A program made the position numbers and the translations under genes. The notes under the pieces were generated by a model. It saw only the letters and a list, made by a program, of their open reading frames with translations. It was not told the origin of the DNA and ran no database searches. A stretch of 64,000 nucleotides of DNA. Source: JANNYA01 sp031422315. Lineage in GTDB: Bacteria > Pseudomonadota > Gammaproteobacteria > Xanthomonadales > SZUA-5. Positions 18,114-28,900 of the stretch are shown in pieces. Each line of letters begins with the position of its first letter. The stretch's first letter is position 1. The stretch is taken from NCBI GenBank assembly GCA_031422315.1, contig JANOQN010000056.1, forward strand, positions 103,741 through 167,740, in the 5' to 3' direction.

Positions 18114-19985
18114 ATGAATCAAAAACCTAATTTTGCACGAAGCGGCCTGTTTTGTGCGCTGTTAACCGCAATGGTATCCACCGTTGCTGCGCAAGACGCA
18201 CCGAGCTGGCTGCGTGAAAGTGAGCGGCTATCACAGCAGGCGCAAAGCGCGATGCAGGCTGGTGAATCGGCTGGCAGCGCCACTGAAAGCATCATTAAAT
18301 TGGGAACCGCACCCGGCAGCGTCATGCAGGCCGTGGTTACAGCCTATGGCAGTTGCGATTCGCTTGAGCAATCCGTGACCGCGGCACTGGCGGCGAATCC
18401 ACAATCCGCCTACGACGTAGTTGCCGCGTCTACCGATTTGCCAAGCTGCCCGTGCAGCGCCGACAATGTTTGGCCACATACCCGTATTGAAAGCCGATTG
18501 CGCGTTCCTACACGCCGATTTGAATCCGTCGGCATGGGCGTAGCAAGCAATTGCGTCGCGATTGCCGCCAGCGCTGCCGCAAAACAGGCGCCTGAGCAGG
18601 CTAAGGCTATTCTAGCGGCAGTAATTGGTGACCCAAGCGGCCGCCCTGGTTCAGATCCAGATGGTCGTCAAGTCGTTGATACCATTGGTAAATCCGGAGA
18701 ATCTCGCGATGGCTGGCAAGGTGAAAGCTCCGGCAAGCCTTTTGCGCTAACCCGTAGCGAATCTAATTGTGAAGCGGACCGTGACGCTACCGACGGCTTC
18801 GGCGTGATCGCCGGTTGGAATGCCAAAGGCGAATCCAGTGCTGACGACTTAGGCAATGCTGCCGAACGCTGCGCGAGCAAATCAAGCGACTTGGTTATCT
18901 CCTCGTACCAAACCGACGGTGTAGAGGTAAACACGGTTGAGCTACTCAACAACACCGCAGTCGATATTGATCTCAAGCGCTCTGGCTACGTGCTAGAAAT
19001 CTATGCCAAGGGTAGCGCGATGCCTGCGCAAACTGTTGCATTAGACTCGATCCTACCTTCAGGCTCAGCGATCGTTTTAGCTGGGAAAAATGCGCCAGAC
19101 GCAACTCGCGCCAAAGCGCAGCTGGTGCTGGCTGATTTGCAAATTAGCGATGTTAACGCAGTAGTTTTGCGGCGCGGTGCTTCTACTGTTTCGGATTGCT
19201 CACGCGCGCCGATGGCTTTAGGTATGGTTGCTACCGCGCTTGGCAATGTTGGCGAGCAATGGCTTGACGATACCGCGAAAGATTACGAATCGCAGGCTGA
19301 TGTGCGTCAGATCGATGCAATAGGTTCAGTGGGCGCAAAATCGGATACTTGGCTTGGCGCAAAAGCGGGTCAAGCTGTTACTGTGGTTCGTCAGGAAAGT
19401 CAATGTGAAGGCGATGGAAACTCAGCTGACGACTTCAATGGTGCGCCTGGTTGGGCGGTATCAGATGGCGTCGCAGCGAGCTCAATGGGTAGCATGGAAG
19501 GGCGTTGCGTTAATGCGGCGCGTGACCTGGTGATTTCTGAGTACCAAAACGACGCTGAAAAGTATCGTTCGGTCGCGGTTCTTAACAACACCGGTGCGCA
19601 GGTTGATCTAGGAAATGCAGGTTATGTTTTGGAAGTTTATGCTGAAGGTTCGGCATCTCCAACAAATACCATTCCCCTCAAGGGCGTCTTAGGCAACGGT
19701 AAATCGCTCGTTATCGCTGACGAAAGCGCGCCAGCTGACGTAAAAGCGAAGGCCAATGTCGTCACCAACGAATTAGCAGCCAGTCAAATAAATGCCTTGG
19801 TGCTCAAGCGAATTAGCGTAAGCAGCGCGCGTGCATGTCAGGCTGACATCATCGCGGCTTCGAAAGATATCAAGTTGCCGGTGGAATTGGCAGCGGCGAG
19901 TGCATTTGCGCCGTCACGTGAACCTCGCACAGACGATGCTTTGGACAACCGGCCGGTTGGCGCTGAAATTGCTAGCCCTAACTAA
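18114..19985 (+). CDS. Secreted protein with two lamin-tail-like repeats
   Basis: A signal peptide of about 27 residues begins at the ATG at 18114, which has GAAGGG 12 bases upstream; longer starts to 17988 only add unlikely sequence. A Cys-containing helical domain (about residues 30-190, with SCPCSAD) is followed by two homologous blocks of about 190 residues. Each block has a QVVDTIG/QIDAIG strand, a W-L/Q-G turn, an ESNC/ESQC motif, GW, and then SSDLVISSYQTDG or ARDLVISEYQNDA, a hydrophobic strand LLNNT/LNNTG, and SGYVLEIYA/AGYVLEVYA. The second half of each block looks like a lamin-tail (LTD) beta domain. LTD domains occur in secreted nucleases and surface proteins, but no catalytic domain is visible. 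A terminator follows. Confidence 0.65.
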   Translation: MNQKPNFARSGLFCALLTAMVSTVAAQDAPSWLRESERLSQQAQSAMQAGESAGSATESIIKLGTAPGSVMQAVVTAYGSCDSLEQSVTAALAANPQSAYDVVAASTDLPSCPCSADNVWPHTRIESRLRVPTRRFESVGMGVASNCVAIAASAAAKQAPEQAKAILAAVIGDPSGRPGSDPDGRQVVDTIGKSGESRDGWQGESSGKPFALTRSESNCEADRDATDGFGVIAGWNAKGESSADDLGNAAERCASKSSDLVISSYQTDGVEVNTVELLNNTAVDIDLKRSGYVLEIYAKGSAMPAQTVALDSILPSGSAIVLAGKNAPDATRAKAQLVLADLQISDVNAVVLRRGASTVSDCSRAPMALGMVATALGNVGEQWLDDTAKDYESQADVRQIDAIGSVGAKSDTWLGAKAGQAVTVVRQESQCEGDGNSADDFNGAPGWAVSDGVAASSMGSMEGRCVNAARDLVISEYQNDAEKYRSVAVLNNTGAQVDLGNAGYVLEVYAEGSASPTNTIPLKGVLGNGKSLVIADESAPADVKAKANVVTNELAASQINALVLKRISVSSARACQADIIAASKDIKLPVELAAASAFAPSREPRTDDALDNRPVGAEIASPN

Positions 19986-20009
19986 CGCTGAATTTGAATA
20001 AATGAATCA

Positions 20010-20040
20010 AACGGAGCGCTTCGGCGCTCCGTTCATTTCT
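20010..20040 (+). terminator. Rho-independent terminator
   Basis: A perfect 10-base stem (AACGGAGCGC/GCGCTCCGTT) closes a TTCG tetraloop, followed by a short T-rich tract. It lies 25 bases after the lamin-tail-like gene and insulates the ugd operon. Confidence 0.85.
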
Positions 20041-20205
20041 ACGGCACTAAAATCCGGCCGCCCAAGCAAGGCGAGTAGCTTAGAGAATGTCTTTAAAGTC
20101 ACTTCGTCCCCGCAAGTTGATGTCGGCGCTCATTACTAGCGCAAGACTTTGTTGTCGACTCGCGATTCTACACGTGCTTCGAGCAATTATTTATAGGTTT
20201 AATTT

Positions 20206-21555
20206 ATGCAGATCAGTATTTTCGGAACCGGCTATGTGGGCTTAGTCACTGGCGCATGCCTGGCTGAATCTGGCAATCGAGTCGTTTGTGTGGATGTTGA
20301 CGAGCACAAAATTGCGCGCCTCATTCAGGGCGAATTGCCAATCTACGAACCGGGCTTAGAGGATATTGTGCATCGCAATCAACAATCGCAAACCTTGCGA
20401 TTTACGACTGATGCCGCAGTCGCAATAGAGCACGGCGATGTGATTTTTATCGCAGTAGGAACGCCTCCGGATGAAGACGGTAGCGCGGATATGCGCCACG
20501 TTTTGCAAGTAGCACATACCATTGGTGCGCATTTAAACCGATATGCCGTGGTGGTCAACAAATCGACCGTGCCGGTTGGCACCGCGGAGCGCGTTCGTCA
20601 AGCAATAGCGAGTCAACTCTCCGAGCGTGGCGTTGAAGTTGAATTTGACGTAGTGTCAAACCCAGAATTTCTAAAAGAGGGTGATGCAGTTAAAGACTGT
20701 ATGCGTCCAGATCGAATTGTTATTGGTTCGAAAAGTCCGCGGGCGGTCGAGATTATAAAAAAACTTTATTCGCCATTTAATCGAAATCACGAGCGAATTG
20801 TGCATATGGACGAACGCTCGGCTGAGCTTACGAAATATGCATCCAATGCCATGTTGGCAACCAAGATAAGTTTTATGAATGAAATGTCCAATATCGCAGA
20901 ACGCGTCGGTGCTGACATTGAGATGGTTCGGCTGGGTATCGGCTCAGACGCTCGAATAGGGTTTTCATTTATCTATCCTGGCGCTGGCTATGGCGGGTCC
21001 TGCTTCCCAAAAGATGTGCAAGCATTGGAAAAGACTGCTAAGCAATTTGGTTATTCGCCTCGGGTACTTGAAGCGGTTGAAGCCGTGAATAAGGCGCAAA
21101 AAGCCAAGCTTTCTGAGCTTATTAATCGCCACTATTGCGGTGAGATTAGTGGCAAAACGTTCGCTGTTTGGGGGTTATCTTTTAAACCCAATACAGATGA
21201 TATTCGAGAAGCGCCGAGCCGTGATTTAATGGAAGCGCTATGGCAACAGGGCGCAAAAGTACAAGCATTCGATCCAGAAGCGCGTGAAGAAATAGCTAGA
21301 CATTACGGCGAGCGCGCTGACTTGATGGTTTGCAATGACTCACAAGCCGCGCTGCGGGGCGCGGATGCGCTTGTGTTAATGACTGAATGGAAGTGTTTTT
21401 GGAGTCCTGACTTGCAATTTTTAGCAGAACAACTGAAGGACAAGGTTATTTTCGATGGCCGCAATATTTATGATCCCGATGCAATTGAGCGCGCTGGAAT
21501 TGCTTATTATGGAATCGGTCGTGGGCGAAGTATTTTTAAAACAAGGAATATTTAA
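20206..21555 (+). CDS. ugd: UDP-glucose 6-dehydrogenase
   Basis: Ugd oxidises UDP-glucose to UDP-glucuronate with two NAD+. The N-terminal NAD site is FGTGYVGLVTGACLAESG, the hinge region has STVPVGTAERV, and the catalytic nucleophile is Cys266 in GYGGSCFPKD. The C-terminal UDP-binding domain has WGLSFKPNTDDIREAPS. The length of 449 is normal. Its stop overlaps the next start in a TAATG, coupling it to the enzyme that consumes its product. Confidence 0.96.
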   Translation: MQISIFGTGYVGLVTGACLAESGNRVVCVDVDEHKIARLIQGELPIYEPGLEDIVHRNQQSQTLRFTTDAAVAIEHGDVIFIAVGTPPDEDGSADMRHVLQVAHTIGAHLNRYAVVVNKSTVPVGTAERVRQAIASQLSERGVEVEFDVVSNPEFLKEGDAVKDCMRPDRIVIGSKSPRAVEIIKKLYSPFNRNHERIVHMDERSAELTKYASNAMLATKISFMNEMSNIAERVGADIEMVRLGIGSDARIGFSFIYPGAGYGGSCFPKDVQALEKTAKQFGYSPRVLEAVEAVNKAQKAKLSELINRHYCGEISGKTFAVWGLSFKPNTDDIREAPSRDLMEALWQQGAKVQAFDPEAREEIARHYGERADLMVCNDSQAALRGADALVLMTEWKCFWSPDLQFLAEQLKDKVIFDGRNIYDPDAIERAGIAYYGIGRGRSIFKTRNI

Positions 21556-22511
21556 TGCGCGGTGGCACAAGCAAAAGAATTTTAGTCACGGGTGGTGCGG
21601 GATTTTTAGGTTCGCATTTATGCGAGCGGCTAATTGACCAAGGCCACGATGTCGTCTGTGCCGACAACTATTTTACCGGCAATAAACAGAATGTTGCACA
21701 TTTATTGAGTAATCCGCGTTTCGAATTAATGCGGCACGACATTACATTTCCGCTTTATATTGAAGTGGATCAAATTTACAACTTAGCTTGCCCTGCATCG
21801 CCTATTCATTATCAATACGATCCAGTTCAAACAACCAAGACTAGCGTACACGGCGCGATTAATATGCTGGGTCTTGCAAAGCGAACGCGCGCCAGAATTA
21901 TGCAAGCTTCCACCAGTGAAGTTTATGGAGACCCAAAAGTCCACCCACAGCCAGAATCATACTGGGGCCACGTCAATCCTATTGGGATTCGCTCTTGCTA
22001 CGATGAAGGCAAGCGATGCGCGGAAACTTTATTTTTTGATTACCACCGGCAACATAAGCTAGAGATCAAAGTCGCTAGAATATTTAATACCTATGGCCCG
22101 CGAATGCACCCGCAAGATGGTCGGGTTGTTTCTAATTTTATTATGCAGGCGCTGCAAAATAAGCCGATTACCTTGTTTGGTGATGGGCTACAAACTCGGT
22201 CATTTTGCTATGTGGACGATTTGGTCGAAGGGTTTATTCGACTGATGGCAACTGATGCAAACATCACCGGGCCAATAAACCTTGGCAACCCTGGCGAGTT
22301 CACTATCAAAGCGCTCGCCGAGAAGGTTATTGAGTTGACGGGCTCTTCGAGTGAATTGACCTACATGCCGCTGCCAGCGGATGATCCTATGCAACGAAAG
22401 CCCGATATTAGCCTTGCTAAAACTCACCTAGATTGGTCACCAACGATTGATTTAGAAAACGGCCTCAAGAAAACCATTTCATATTTTTCTCAACTTTCCA
22501 AGCGAATATGA
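21555..22511 (+). CDS. uxs: UDP-glucuronate decarboxylase (UDP-xylose synthase)
   Basis: This short-chain dehydrogenase converts UDP-glucuronate to UDP-xylose. NAD motif GGAGFLGSHLCERL, the UXS-typical NLACPASPIHYQ and SEVYGDP, and catalytic YxxxK in CYDEGKR are visible. The RIFNTYGPRMHP segment is also typical of UXS. It follows ugd with a stop-start overlap, so both steps to UDP-xylose are made together. This implies xylose, or a xylose-derived residue, in the glycan built by the cluster. Confidence 0.94.
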   Translation: MRGGTSKRILVTGGAGFLGSHLCERLIDQGHDVVCADNYFTGNKQNVAHLLSNPRFELMRHDITFPLYIEVDQIYNLACPASPIHYQYDPVQTTKTSVHGAINMLGLAKRTRARIMQASTSEVYGDPKVHPQPESYWGHVNPIGIRSCYDEGKRCAETLFFDYHRQHKLEIKVARIFNTYGPRMHPQDGRVVSNFIMQALQNKPITLFGDGLQTRSFCYVDDLVEGFIRLMATDANITGPINLGNPGEFTIKALAEKVIELTGSSSELTYMPLPADDPMQRKPDISLAKTHLDWSPTIDLENGLKKTISYFSQLSKRI

Positions 22512-22549
22512 ACTCTGCTTTTTGTTGTATTTTGGCGAGCAAATTGTAA

Positions 22550-23923
22550 ATGTTGTTTTATGCCGTAGATAAAACAGTCGTTATCACATTGGTGCTTGCG
22601 TTTCTTTTGCTACTAGTGTTGATTTTTTTAAGTTCAAAATCATCTAAAGCGCCTGCGGTTGGAATAACAGTTATCTATTTTTTCGGGCTCTTCAACAATA
22701 GCGTTCCCGGTGCCTCACTTTTGTTAATTGACTGGTATGAATACTTGCCTAAGTATCAAACCTACACAGGATTTATTGCAACTTTTATCGGCGCAAGTGC
22801 ATTCACGCTTGGTGCCGTGTTAGTCCACGTTTTCGCTAGAACCGGAGATTTTAAAAAACGAATTGATATTGATCAAATCACGACTATCACAATCGAAAAA
22901 TTTGCGATGATGCTTTTCGGGATGTCTGTCGCAGCGCAGCTGCTTATCATAGTTTTCGGGGCAATTGCATCGATATCAGCAATTTTATCTGCGTTGACTT
23001 TGCTCACGACTTTTGCTTGTTATCTTTGGCTTTGGCTTAGTAAAATTGGTTTCAAATCCAAACTTGTACTCGGATTTTCATTGCTTGCCTATCCTGCCTT
23101 TATGCTTTTGGGGGGCGGATTTTTAGGGCACGGTATTACGTTTATTACGTCAATAACCATCTTTTTGCTTGTCAATAAACGACCAAACGGGCTGGTATTC
23201 GTTCTTATCCCTGTCGCAGCATTTGCTGCGTTTTCTTTTTCCGTGAGCTATTTAGTCGCACGAACGGAGTTTCGTGAGGTGATTTGGGATTCGTCAAATT
23301 TGGATCAAAGGTTTACTGCGTTAAATCGGCTTATCGATCAGTTCGAGTGGTTTGATTCCGATAAACAAGATCACCTTCGAATGATCGATATTCGCATGAA
23401 TCAGAATTGGCTAGTCGGAGTAGCGATCGAATCTGTTGAGACGGGAAGAACCGAAATAAATAATGGAGCATCACTCGCCGATGCCGCGGTCGCTTGGATA
23501 CCCCGAGCTATTTGGGCAGACAAGCCGGTCAGTGGCGGCAGTGGAAACTTAGTATCTGACATTACCGGAATCGAATTCAATAAAGAAACAAGTATTGGTG
23601 TAAGCCATTGGCTTGAGCTTTACGCAAACTTCGGAATTGCTGGCTTATTTATTGGAATGTTCATCGTTGGTGTGACGGTAAGATATATTGACCTTAACGC
23701 TGGTCAAGCACTTAAGCACGCTAATGTCGGCAAGTTTATATTTATGGTGTTTTTGGGATCAGCCTTTCTTAATACGCTGGGTTCTTTTGCAGAAACAATC
23801 TCATCGTTAGCAGCGAATACCCTCGCCGCAATTTTAGTGTTATACGTGCTAAATCAGCAGTTTCCAGCGCTTGCTGCTATGGGTCGGGCATCAAAACTTA
23901 AAAACACGCCGCTGTTAAATTGA
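22550..23923 (+). CDS. Wzy-like polysaccharide polymerase or polytopic membrane protein
   Basis: A 457-residue protein with about ten hydrophobic segments and one large polar loop (about residues 230-345) holding an Arg-rich stretch and SGGSGNLVSDITG. This topology, the lack of strong motifs, and the position between UDP-sugar synthesis and a carbamoyltransferase all fit an O-antigen or exopolysaccharide polymerase. Such proteins diverge too fast for certainty, and a flippase-like role is possible. The start follows GGCGAG at 22534-22539. Confidence 0.6.
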   Translation: MLFYAVDKTVVITLVLAFLLLLVLIFLSSKSSKAPAVGITVIYFFGLFNNSVPGASLLLIDWYEYLPKYQTYTGFIATFIGASAFTLGAVLVHVFARTGDFKKRIDIDQITTITIEKFAMMLFGMSVAAQLLIIVFGAIASISAILSALTLLTTFACYLWLWLSKIGFKSKLVLGFSLLAYPAFMLLGGGFLGHGITFITSITIFLLVNKRPNGLVFVLIPVAAFAAFSFSVSYLVARTEFREVIWDSSNLDQRFTALNRLIDQFEWFDSDKQDHLRMIDIRMNQNWLVGVAIESVETGRTEINNGASLADAAVAWIPRAIWADKPVSGGSGNLVSDITGIEFNKETSIGVSHWLELYANFGIAGLFIGMFIVGVTVRYIDLNAGQALKHANVGKFIFMVFLGSAFLNTLGSFAETISSLAANTLAAILVLYVLNQQFPALAAMGRASKLKNTPLLN

Positions 23924-23963
23924 CGCTCGCGATAATCAATAGTTGATAAGGAAAAACGTTCTA

Positions 23964-25712
23964 ATGAGTCATATCGTTCTCGGGCTTAACGCGTTTCACG
24001 CAGACTCCGCTGCAGCGCTTGTCATTGACGGACAACTCGTCGCAGCTGCGGAAGAGGAACGTTTTCGAAGAATTAAACACTGGGCTGGCTTTCCATCGCT
24101 AGCGATTGAATATTGCCTGGCGCATGCGGGAATATCGCTTGCGGATGTTTCGGTAATTGCAGTCAATACAGATCCAAAAACGGCGCGCGGGCAGCGCGTG
24201 CTTTATGCAATTAAAAAGCGCCCAAGTTTAAGCCTGATTATTGAAAAGATTAAGACTAGGCAAGCCAAGCTGGGCGTTGCAGAGCATCTAAAACTCGCGT
24301 TTCCAAAGCAAATTTTCAATGGCAAAATTGCACACGTTGAGCACCATTTAGCGCATCTAGCGAGCGCTTTTTACTGCTCGCCGTTTGACAAAGCGCTTGC
24401 GGTGTCGGTTGACGGTATGGGCGATTTTGCCAGTGGCGCGTTTGGCATTGGAGACGGCGTAAAGCTATCAATTGACGAGCATGTCTATTTTCCACATTCG
24501 CTTGGAATTTTTTACCAGGCGATGACGCAATATTTGGGTTTTTTAAATTACGGCGACGAATATAAAGTCATGGGTTTGGCTCCGTACGGAAAGCCAGTCT
24601 ATGTTGAAGCACTAAAAAAAATACTGGGCGCTGAGTCTGATGGTCGCTACGCCCTGGATTTGCAGTATTTTCGGCATCATACTGACAGCCTTAATTACCA
24701 GTGGGAAAATGGCGAGCCAAAATTTGATCTGCTGTACTCGCCCGCGTTAATTGCATTGCTCGGCCCGGCGCGTGTGGCCAATAGTGAATTAACCCAGGCG
24801 AATCGGGATATGGCTGCAAGCATTCAAGCCGTTTATGAGCTGGTTTTTTTTGAACTCCTCAATGGGCTGTATCGCAAATATCCGCTGTCAAAGCTAACGT
24901 TAGCGGGTGGTTGCGCCCAAAATTCAGTTGCGAACGGAAAAATCACCCTAAAAACTCCCTTCACGGATATCTATGTTGCGGCAAGCGGCGCTGATGCCGG
25001 TGGCGCTGTGGGTGCTGCGCTGATGGCAGCTGTTCAATCTGGGCAACCGCGAACAGCGCCTATGCAGCATGGCTACTGGGGCAATTCCTACACGAGCGCG
25101 CAGTGCGAAGCGGCGGTTGACGCGCGCATGGGCGATATTAAAGCGCAAGGAATCACCGTTACACGCGCTGTCGAACCGCAAGCGATGTGCGATATCGTCG
25201 TCGAGCGAATTTGCCGAGGCCACGTTATTGGCTGGTTTCAAGGCCGGATGGAGTGGGGCCCACGTGCGTTGGGCAATCGCTCAATCATTGCAGACCCGCG
25301 TCGTAGCGATATCAAAGATATTCTCAATTCAAAAATCAAGCGGCGCGAGTCGTTTCGCCCATTTGCACCAAGTATTTTGCGCGAACACACCGCAGAGTGG
25401 TTTGAGATTGACGCCGATGTGCCGTTCATGGCGCAGGTTTTTCCAATCATGGCAGCAAAGCGCGCGCTCATTCCAGCCGTTGCCCACGTGGATGGCAGTG
25501 GCAGGCTACAAACCGTTCGGCAAATAGACAACCCGCTCTATCATCAGCTCATTTCAACATTCAATAAGAAAACCGGTGTGCCGATTCTGTTGAATACCTC
25601 GTTCAACGAGAATGAGCCAGTGGTTTGTCGACCAGAAGAGGCGCTGGACTGCTTTTTACGTACGAAGATGGATGTGCTTGCGCTCGGGGATTGCTTGCTG
25701 CAACGCGAATAG
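23964..25712 (+). CDS. NodU/TobZ-type carbamoyltransferase
   Basis: These enzymes O-carbamoylate sugars or antibiotics using carbamoyl phosphate and ATP. The Kae1-like N-terminal domain shows ILGLNAFHADSAA-type phosphate loop residues, the metal-ligand HVEHHLAHLAS, and SVDGMGDFASG. GGCAQNSVANG follows. The C-terminal carbamoyl-phosphate domain has MEWGPRALGNRSI and SFRPFAPSIL. The ATG at 23964 starts with the first conserved strand and has AAGGA at 23948-23952; the open frame upstream adds only seven residues. It probably modifies a sugar of the ugd/uxs glycan. Confidence 0.9.
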   Translation: MSHIVLGLNAFHADSAAALVIDGQLVAAAEEERFRRIKHWAGFPSLAIEYCLAHAGISLADVSVIAVNTDPKTARGQRVLYAIKKRPSLSLIIEKIKTRQAKLGVAEHLKLAFPKQIFNGKIAHVEHHLAHLASAFYCSPFDKALAVSVDGMGDFASGAFGIGDGVKLSIDEHVYFPHSLGIFYQAMTQYLGFLNYGDEYKVMGLAPYGKPVYVEALKKILGAESDGRYALDLQYFRHHTDSLNYQWENGEPKFDLLYSPALIALLGPARVANSELTQANRDMAASIQAVYELVFFELLNGLYRKYPLSKLTLAGGCAQNSVANGKITLKTPFTDIYVAASGADAGGAVGAALMAAVQSGQPRTAPMQHGYWGNSYTSAQCEAAVDARMGDIKAQGITVTRAVEPQAMCDIVVERICRGHVIGWFQGRMEWGPRALGNRSIIADPRRSDIKDILNSKIKRRESFRPFAPSILREHTAEWFEIDADVPFMAQVFPIMAAKRALIPAVAHVDGSGRLQTVRQIDNPLYHQLISTFNKKTGVPILLNTSFNENEPVVCRPEEALDCFLRTKMDVLALGDCLLQRE

Positions 25713-25768
25713 CGAGGCAGAACGAAAATCGATTTAAAATTCGATTCCAGGCCCGCGTAACGTCTAGT

Positions 25769-25784
25769 CACAGTCTAAACTGTG
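25769..25784. promoter_or_regulatory. Inverted repeat upstream of the giant C25 gene
   Basis: A perfect 6-base inverted repeat with a 4-base spacer (CACAGT-CTAA-ACTGTG) lies about 150 bases before the giant gene, in the 220-base gap after the carbamoyltransferase gene. It could be an operator or a small hairpin. No -35/-10 pair is obvious. Confidence 0.25.
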
Positions 25785-25932
25785 AAATGCCCTGCAATTC
25801 AACGTCTTTCGTAGTCATAGATCCCAAAGTCGCGACGCTTGGCGCATAATCTTTCTCAAAAAGATGCTCGCTATTCAGCCAAAAGTTTGGTTATCATGGA
25901 TTTATCTATGGATCAGGCAGGGCGTATTCTCG

Positions 25933-28900
25933 ATGAAACTGAAATTTCCGAATAGCAAAATTTTCGGTGCGGCGCAGATTGCGCTTGGCCTAATCACCTC
26001 ACTTTTAGCGATTTCAAACGCTACAGCTGCGGTAACAGGCACGGCCTATCGAGACTTCAATAGCAATGGCGTGAGAGACGTTACCGAGCCTGGCGTTTCC
26101 GGAGTAACCGTCAACGTATACGGCTCCGGCCCGCTCGAAGGCACGCTATGCGCAAGCACTACGACGGCGGCGAACGGCACCTATTCGGTGCTCAGTACTG
26201 CGCAGCAAAGCGCGGTAAACTGTTCGCTGGTCAACGGCTCCACTGGCGCGGTAGATGAATACCGGCTTGAATTCGTGCCGCCAGCAGGCCCACTTACCGC
26301 ATCGTTTAGTGCACCGGTTGCGCCTCTCGTAGGTAGCAACTCCAATACCTACATTCGAATTATCGGCGACGGTGCAACAGCGCCGTTAACCGTAGCCGAC
26401 ATCAATCTTGCCTTGCAAAACCCGGGCGACTACTGCCCGATGTATACCGAACAAACCAACGGTGGCGACACCAGCACGGTTAGCCCACCAACCGCAAGCA
26501 TCATGCTGGCTTCGCCCATCGCGATTGGCCCCACAGGCCCGGGCACGCTGCCACCCACATCCAGATCAGTACTGCTGTCCTATCAGTATGAGTCTGGCAC
26601 GGCCAGTGATACCGACAATACGGGCGTTAACTTACCAACCCGGCTTGTGCATGCCACGCAAGGACAGGTTGGCTCAGTTCGCGGTATTGCTTACCACCGC
26701 CGTTCCAATACCTTGCTTGCTGCCGCATTCGCAAAACGCCACACAACCTTCCCAGATGGCGATTTGGGCACTGCTGGGCAGCAAATTAACAACGCTGGCC
26801 CTGACAGGATTTACGGCGTAGACCGTGATACCAATACGTTGACTACGTTCGCGACGCAGGAGGCCGGTAGCGATTTACACGACTTAGCTGCATTGCACCA
26901 AGATAACGGCTACTGGGATCAAGTCGGCCGTGCGGCGTGGGGCGATATCGATATGCTGGAAGACGATAGCGCGCTGTATGGCTCGAACATGGGCGACAAA
27001 CTGCTATACCGCATCCCGGTTACTTTTAACGCAGGTGCTAACACCATCAGCAGTGGTGCTCCGGCAAGCGTATACAGTCTTACCGTATTGAACGCAGCAG
27101 TCCGCGCATCGGGCGCTTGCAATCTTGTAGGCTCCGCTACTGCATCGGATGACAATGATTGGGTCTTGGGTGCAATTAAAGCGAAAGACGGACAAGTTTA
27201 CTTCGGCGTAACCTGCACCGCGCAGGCCCTAGGCGAAGCCTATGCGGTAGGTGCCGGTGAGCGCTGTGAAGGCGGCGTTGCGCAAGGTATTGGTGCCTCA
27301 GCAGCAAACACCACTACCAATAACAATCCTTTTGGCTTCGCGGCAGGTTTTGTGCCGTTGCGCAGCGTGGTTTTTAGCTTCAACCCATCCAGCCCAGGCG
27401 CAGCGCCCACGCTAGTGACGAGCGTTCCACTTAATTATGATCGTGATGGTGCATCAGCCGGAAATACTACCGCCGAGTGGCTGCCATGGCGTCCAACTCA
27501 GCCCGTCTCGGCAACGCCAAGACCTGAAGACGGCTGCGGCCGCACCTATGACAACCCATTTGGTCAAGCTTATTACGTGCAGCCTTGGCTGACCGATATT
27601 GAGTTTGATGAAAACAACAATATGCTGTTGGGGTTGAATGACCGAGGCGCAGAGCAGTTCGGTAACGTCAATGCCATTGGCGGCGGTTCGGGCAATTTTG
27701 AAGGCGTTGCCGCGGGCGACATTGTGCGCGTTCCTTTTAACGTAGCTGCTAACAACTGGCCTGCATCAGGCGCAGATGGCGAATTCCACCGGGGCGAGCA
27801 ATTCACGTTAACTGGGGCAACTCACAACGAAATTGGTTTAGGCTCCATGGCCGTTGTTTTAGGACGCGATGAAGTGGTGGTTAATGCGTTTGACCCGCCA
27901 CCTACTGGCAGCGCCGTTAATCAACTGCCACCGAATCAAGGCTCAACAACCAACTCTTTCCAATCGGGCGGGGTGGTTTGGCTCAGCAGTTCGGGCGGCG
28001 CGACCGCAACAGCCAACCGCAATCGATCCTATTTGTTGTTTACTCGCGCTGAGGCCGGATCTTTCGGTAAAGCCAGCGGTGTAGGTGATATTGAAGCGCT
28101 GTGTGCGCCAGCTCCGGTCCAAATCGGCAGCCGCGTGTTTGTGGATCGCAATAACGACGGTATTCAAGGCGTTAATAATGATGGTGGTGCGAACGGCGAA
28201 AGTGGTATCACCAATGTGGTTTTGGCGCTACTTGATGCATCAAACAACGTGATTGGTCGAGTGACCACCAGCAGCACAAGTATCAACCCTGGTGACGGTA
28301 CTAGCGGTCAGTACTTCTTCACACTAACGCAAAGCTCGGTGGCCGATCCGGACACGACGGATTCCACTGTGTTCCTGCCAAATCCGTATGGGCAAAACCT
28401 TAAAGTGGTGATCGATTTACCAGCAACGATTGCACTGAATCCAACATTCGCATTCAACGTGCTTTCGGCTGCTGATGCAGCAGGCGCAACCGGTACCGCA
28501 GGTGCGACCTCCGTTGATCAGCGCGACTCTGATTTCACGATTCAAACGTCCGGCGCGTTCGTCAATGCCCCAACCGCTTTAGTAACCACTGGCGGCCCTG
28601 GCCAAAACAATCACTCAGTCGACGCTGGCTTCCGCCGTCCGATCGATTTTGGCGATTTGCCGAATACTTACGGTACGCTCACCAATAGCCCGGTTCCAGG
28701 CCATTACCAAAGCGCTGCATTACTTCTCGGCCCGACTTGGGATGACAATACCCAAGGCCTGCCTTCTACAGCCGCAGATGGTGATGGCGCGGATGAAGAT
28801 GGGTTTGCGGTGGTTCCCTTCATCATTGGCGCGTCGAACTCAGTGACGGTCAACTTAACGAATACCACAGGTGTAGCTGCAAATTTATGCGCATATTTTG

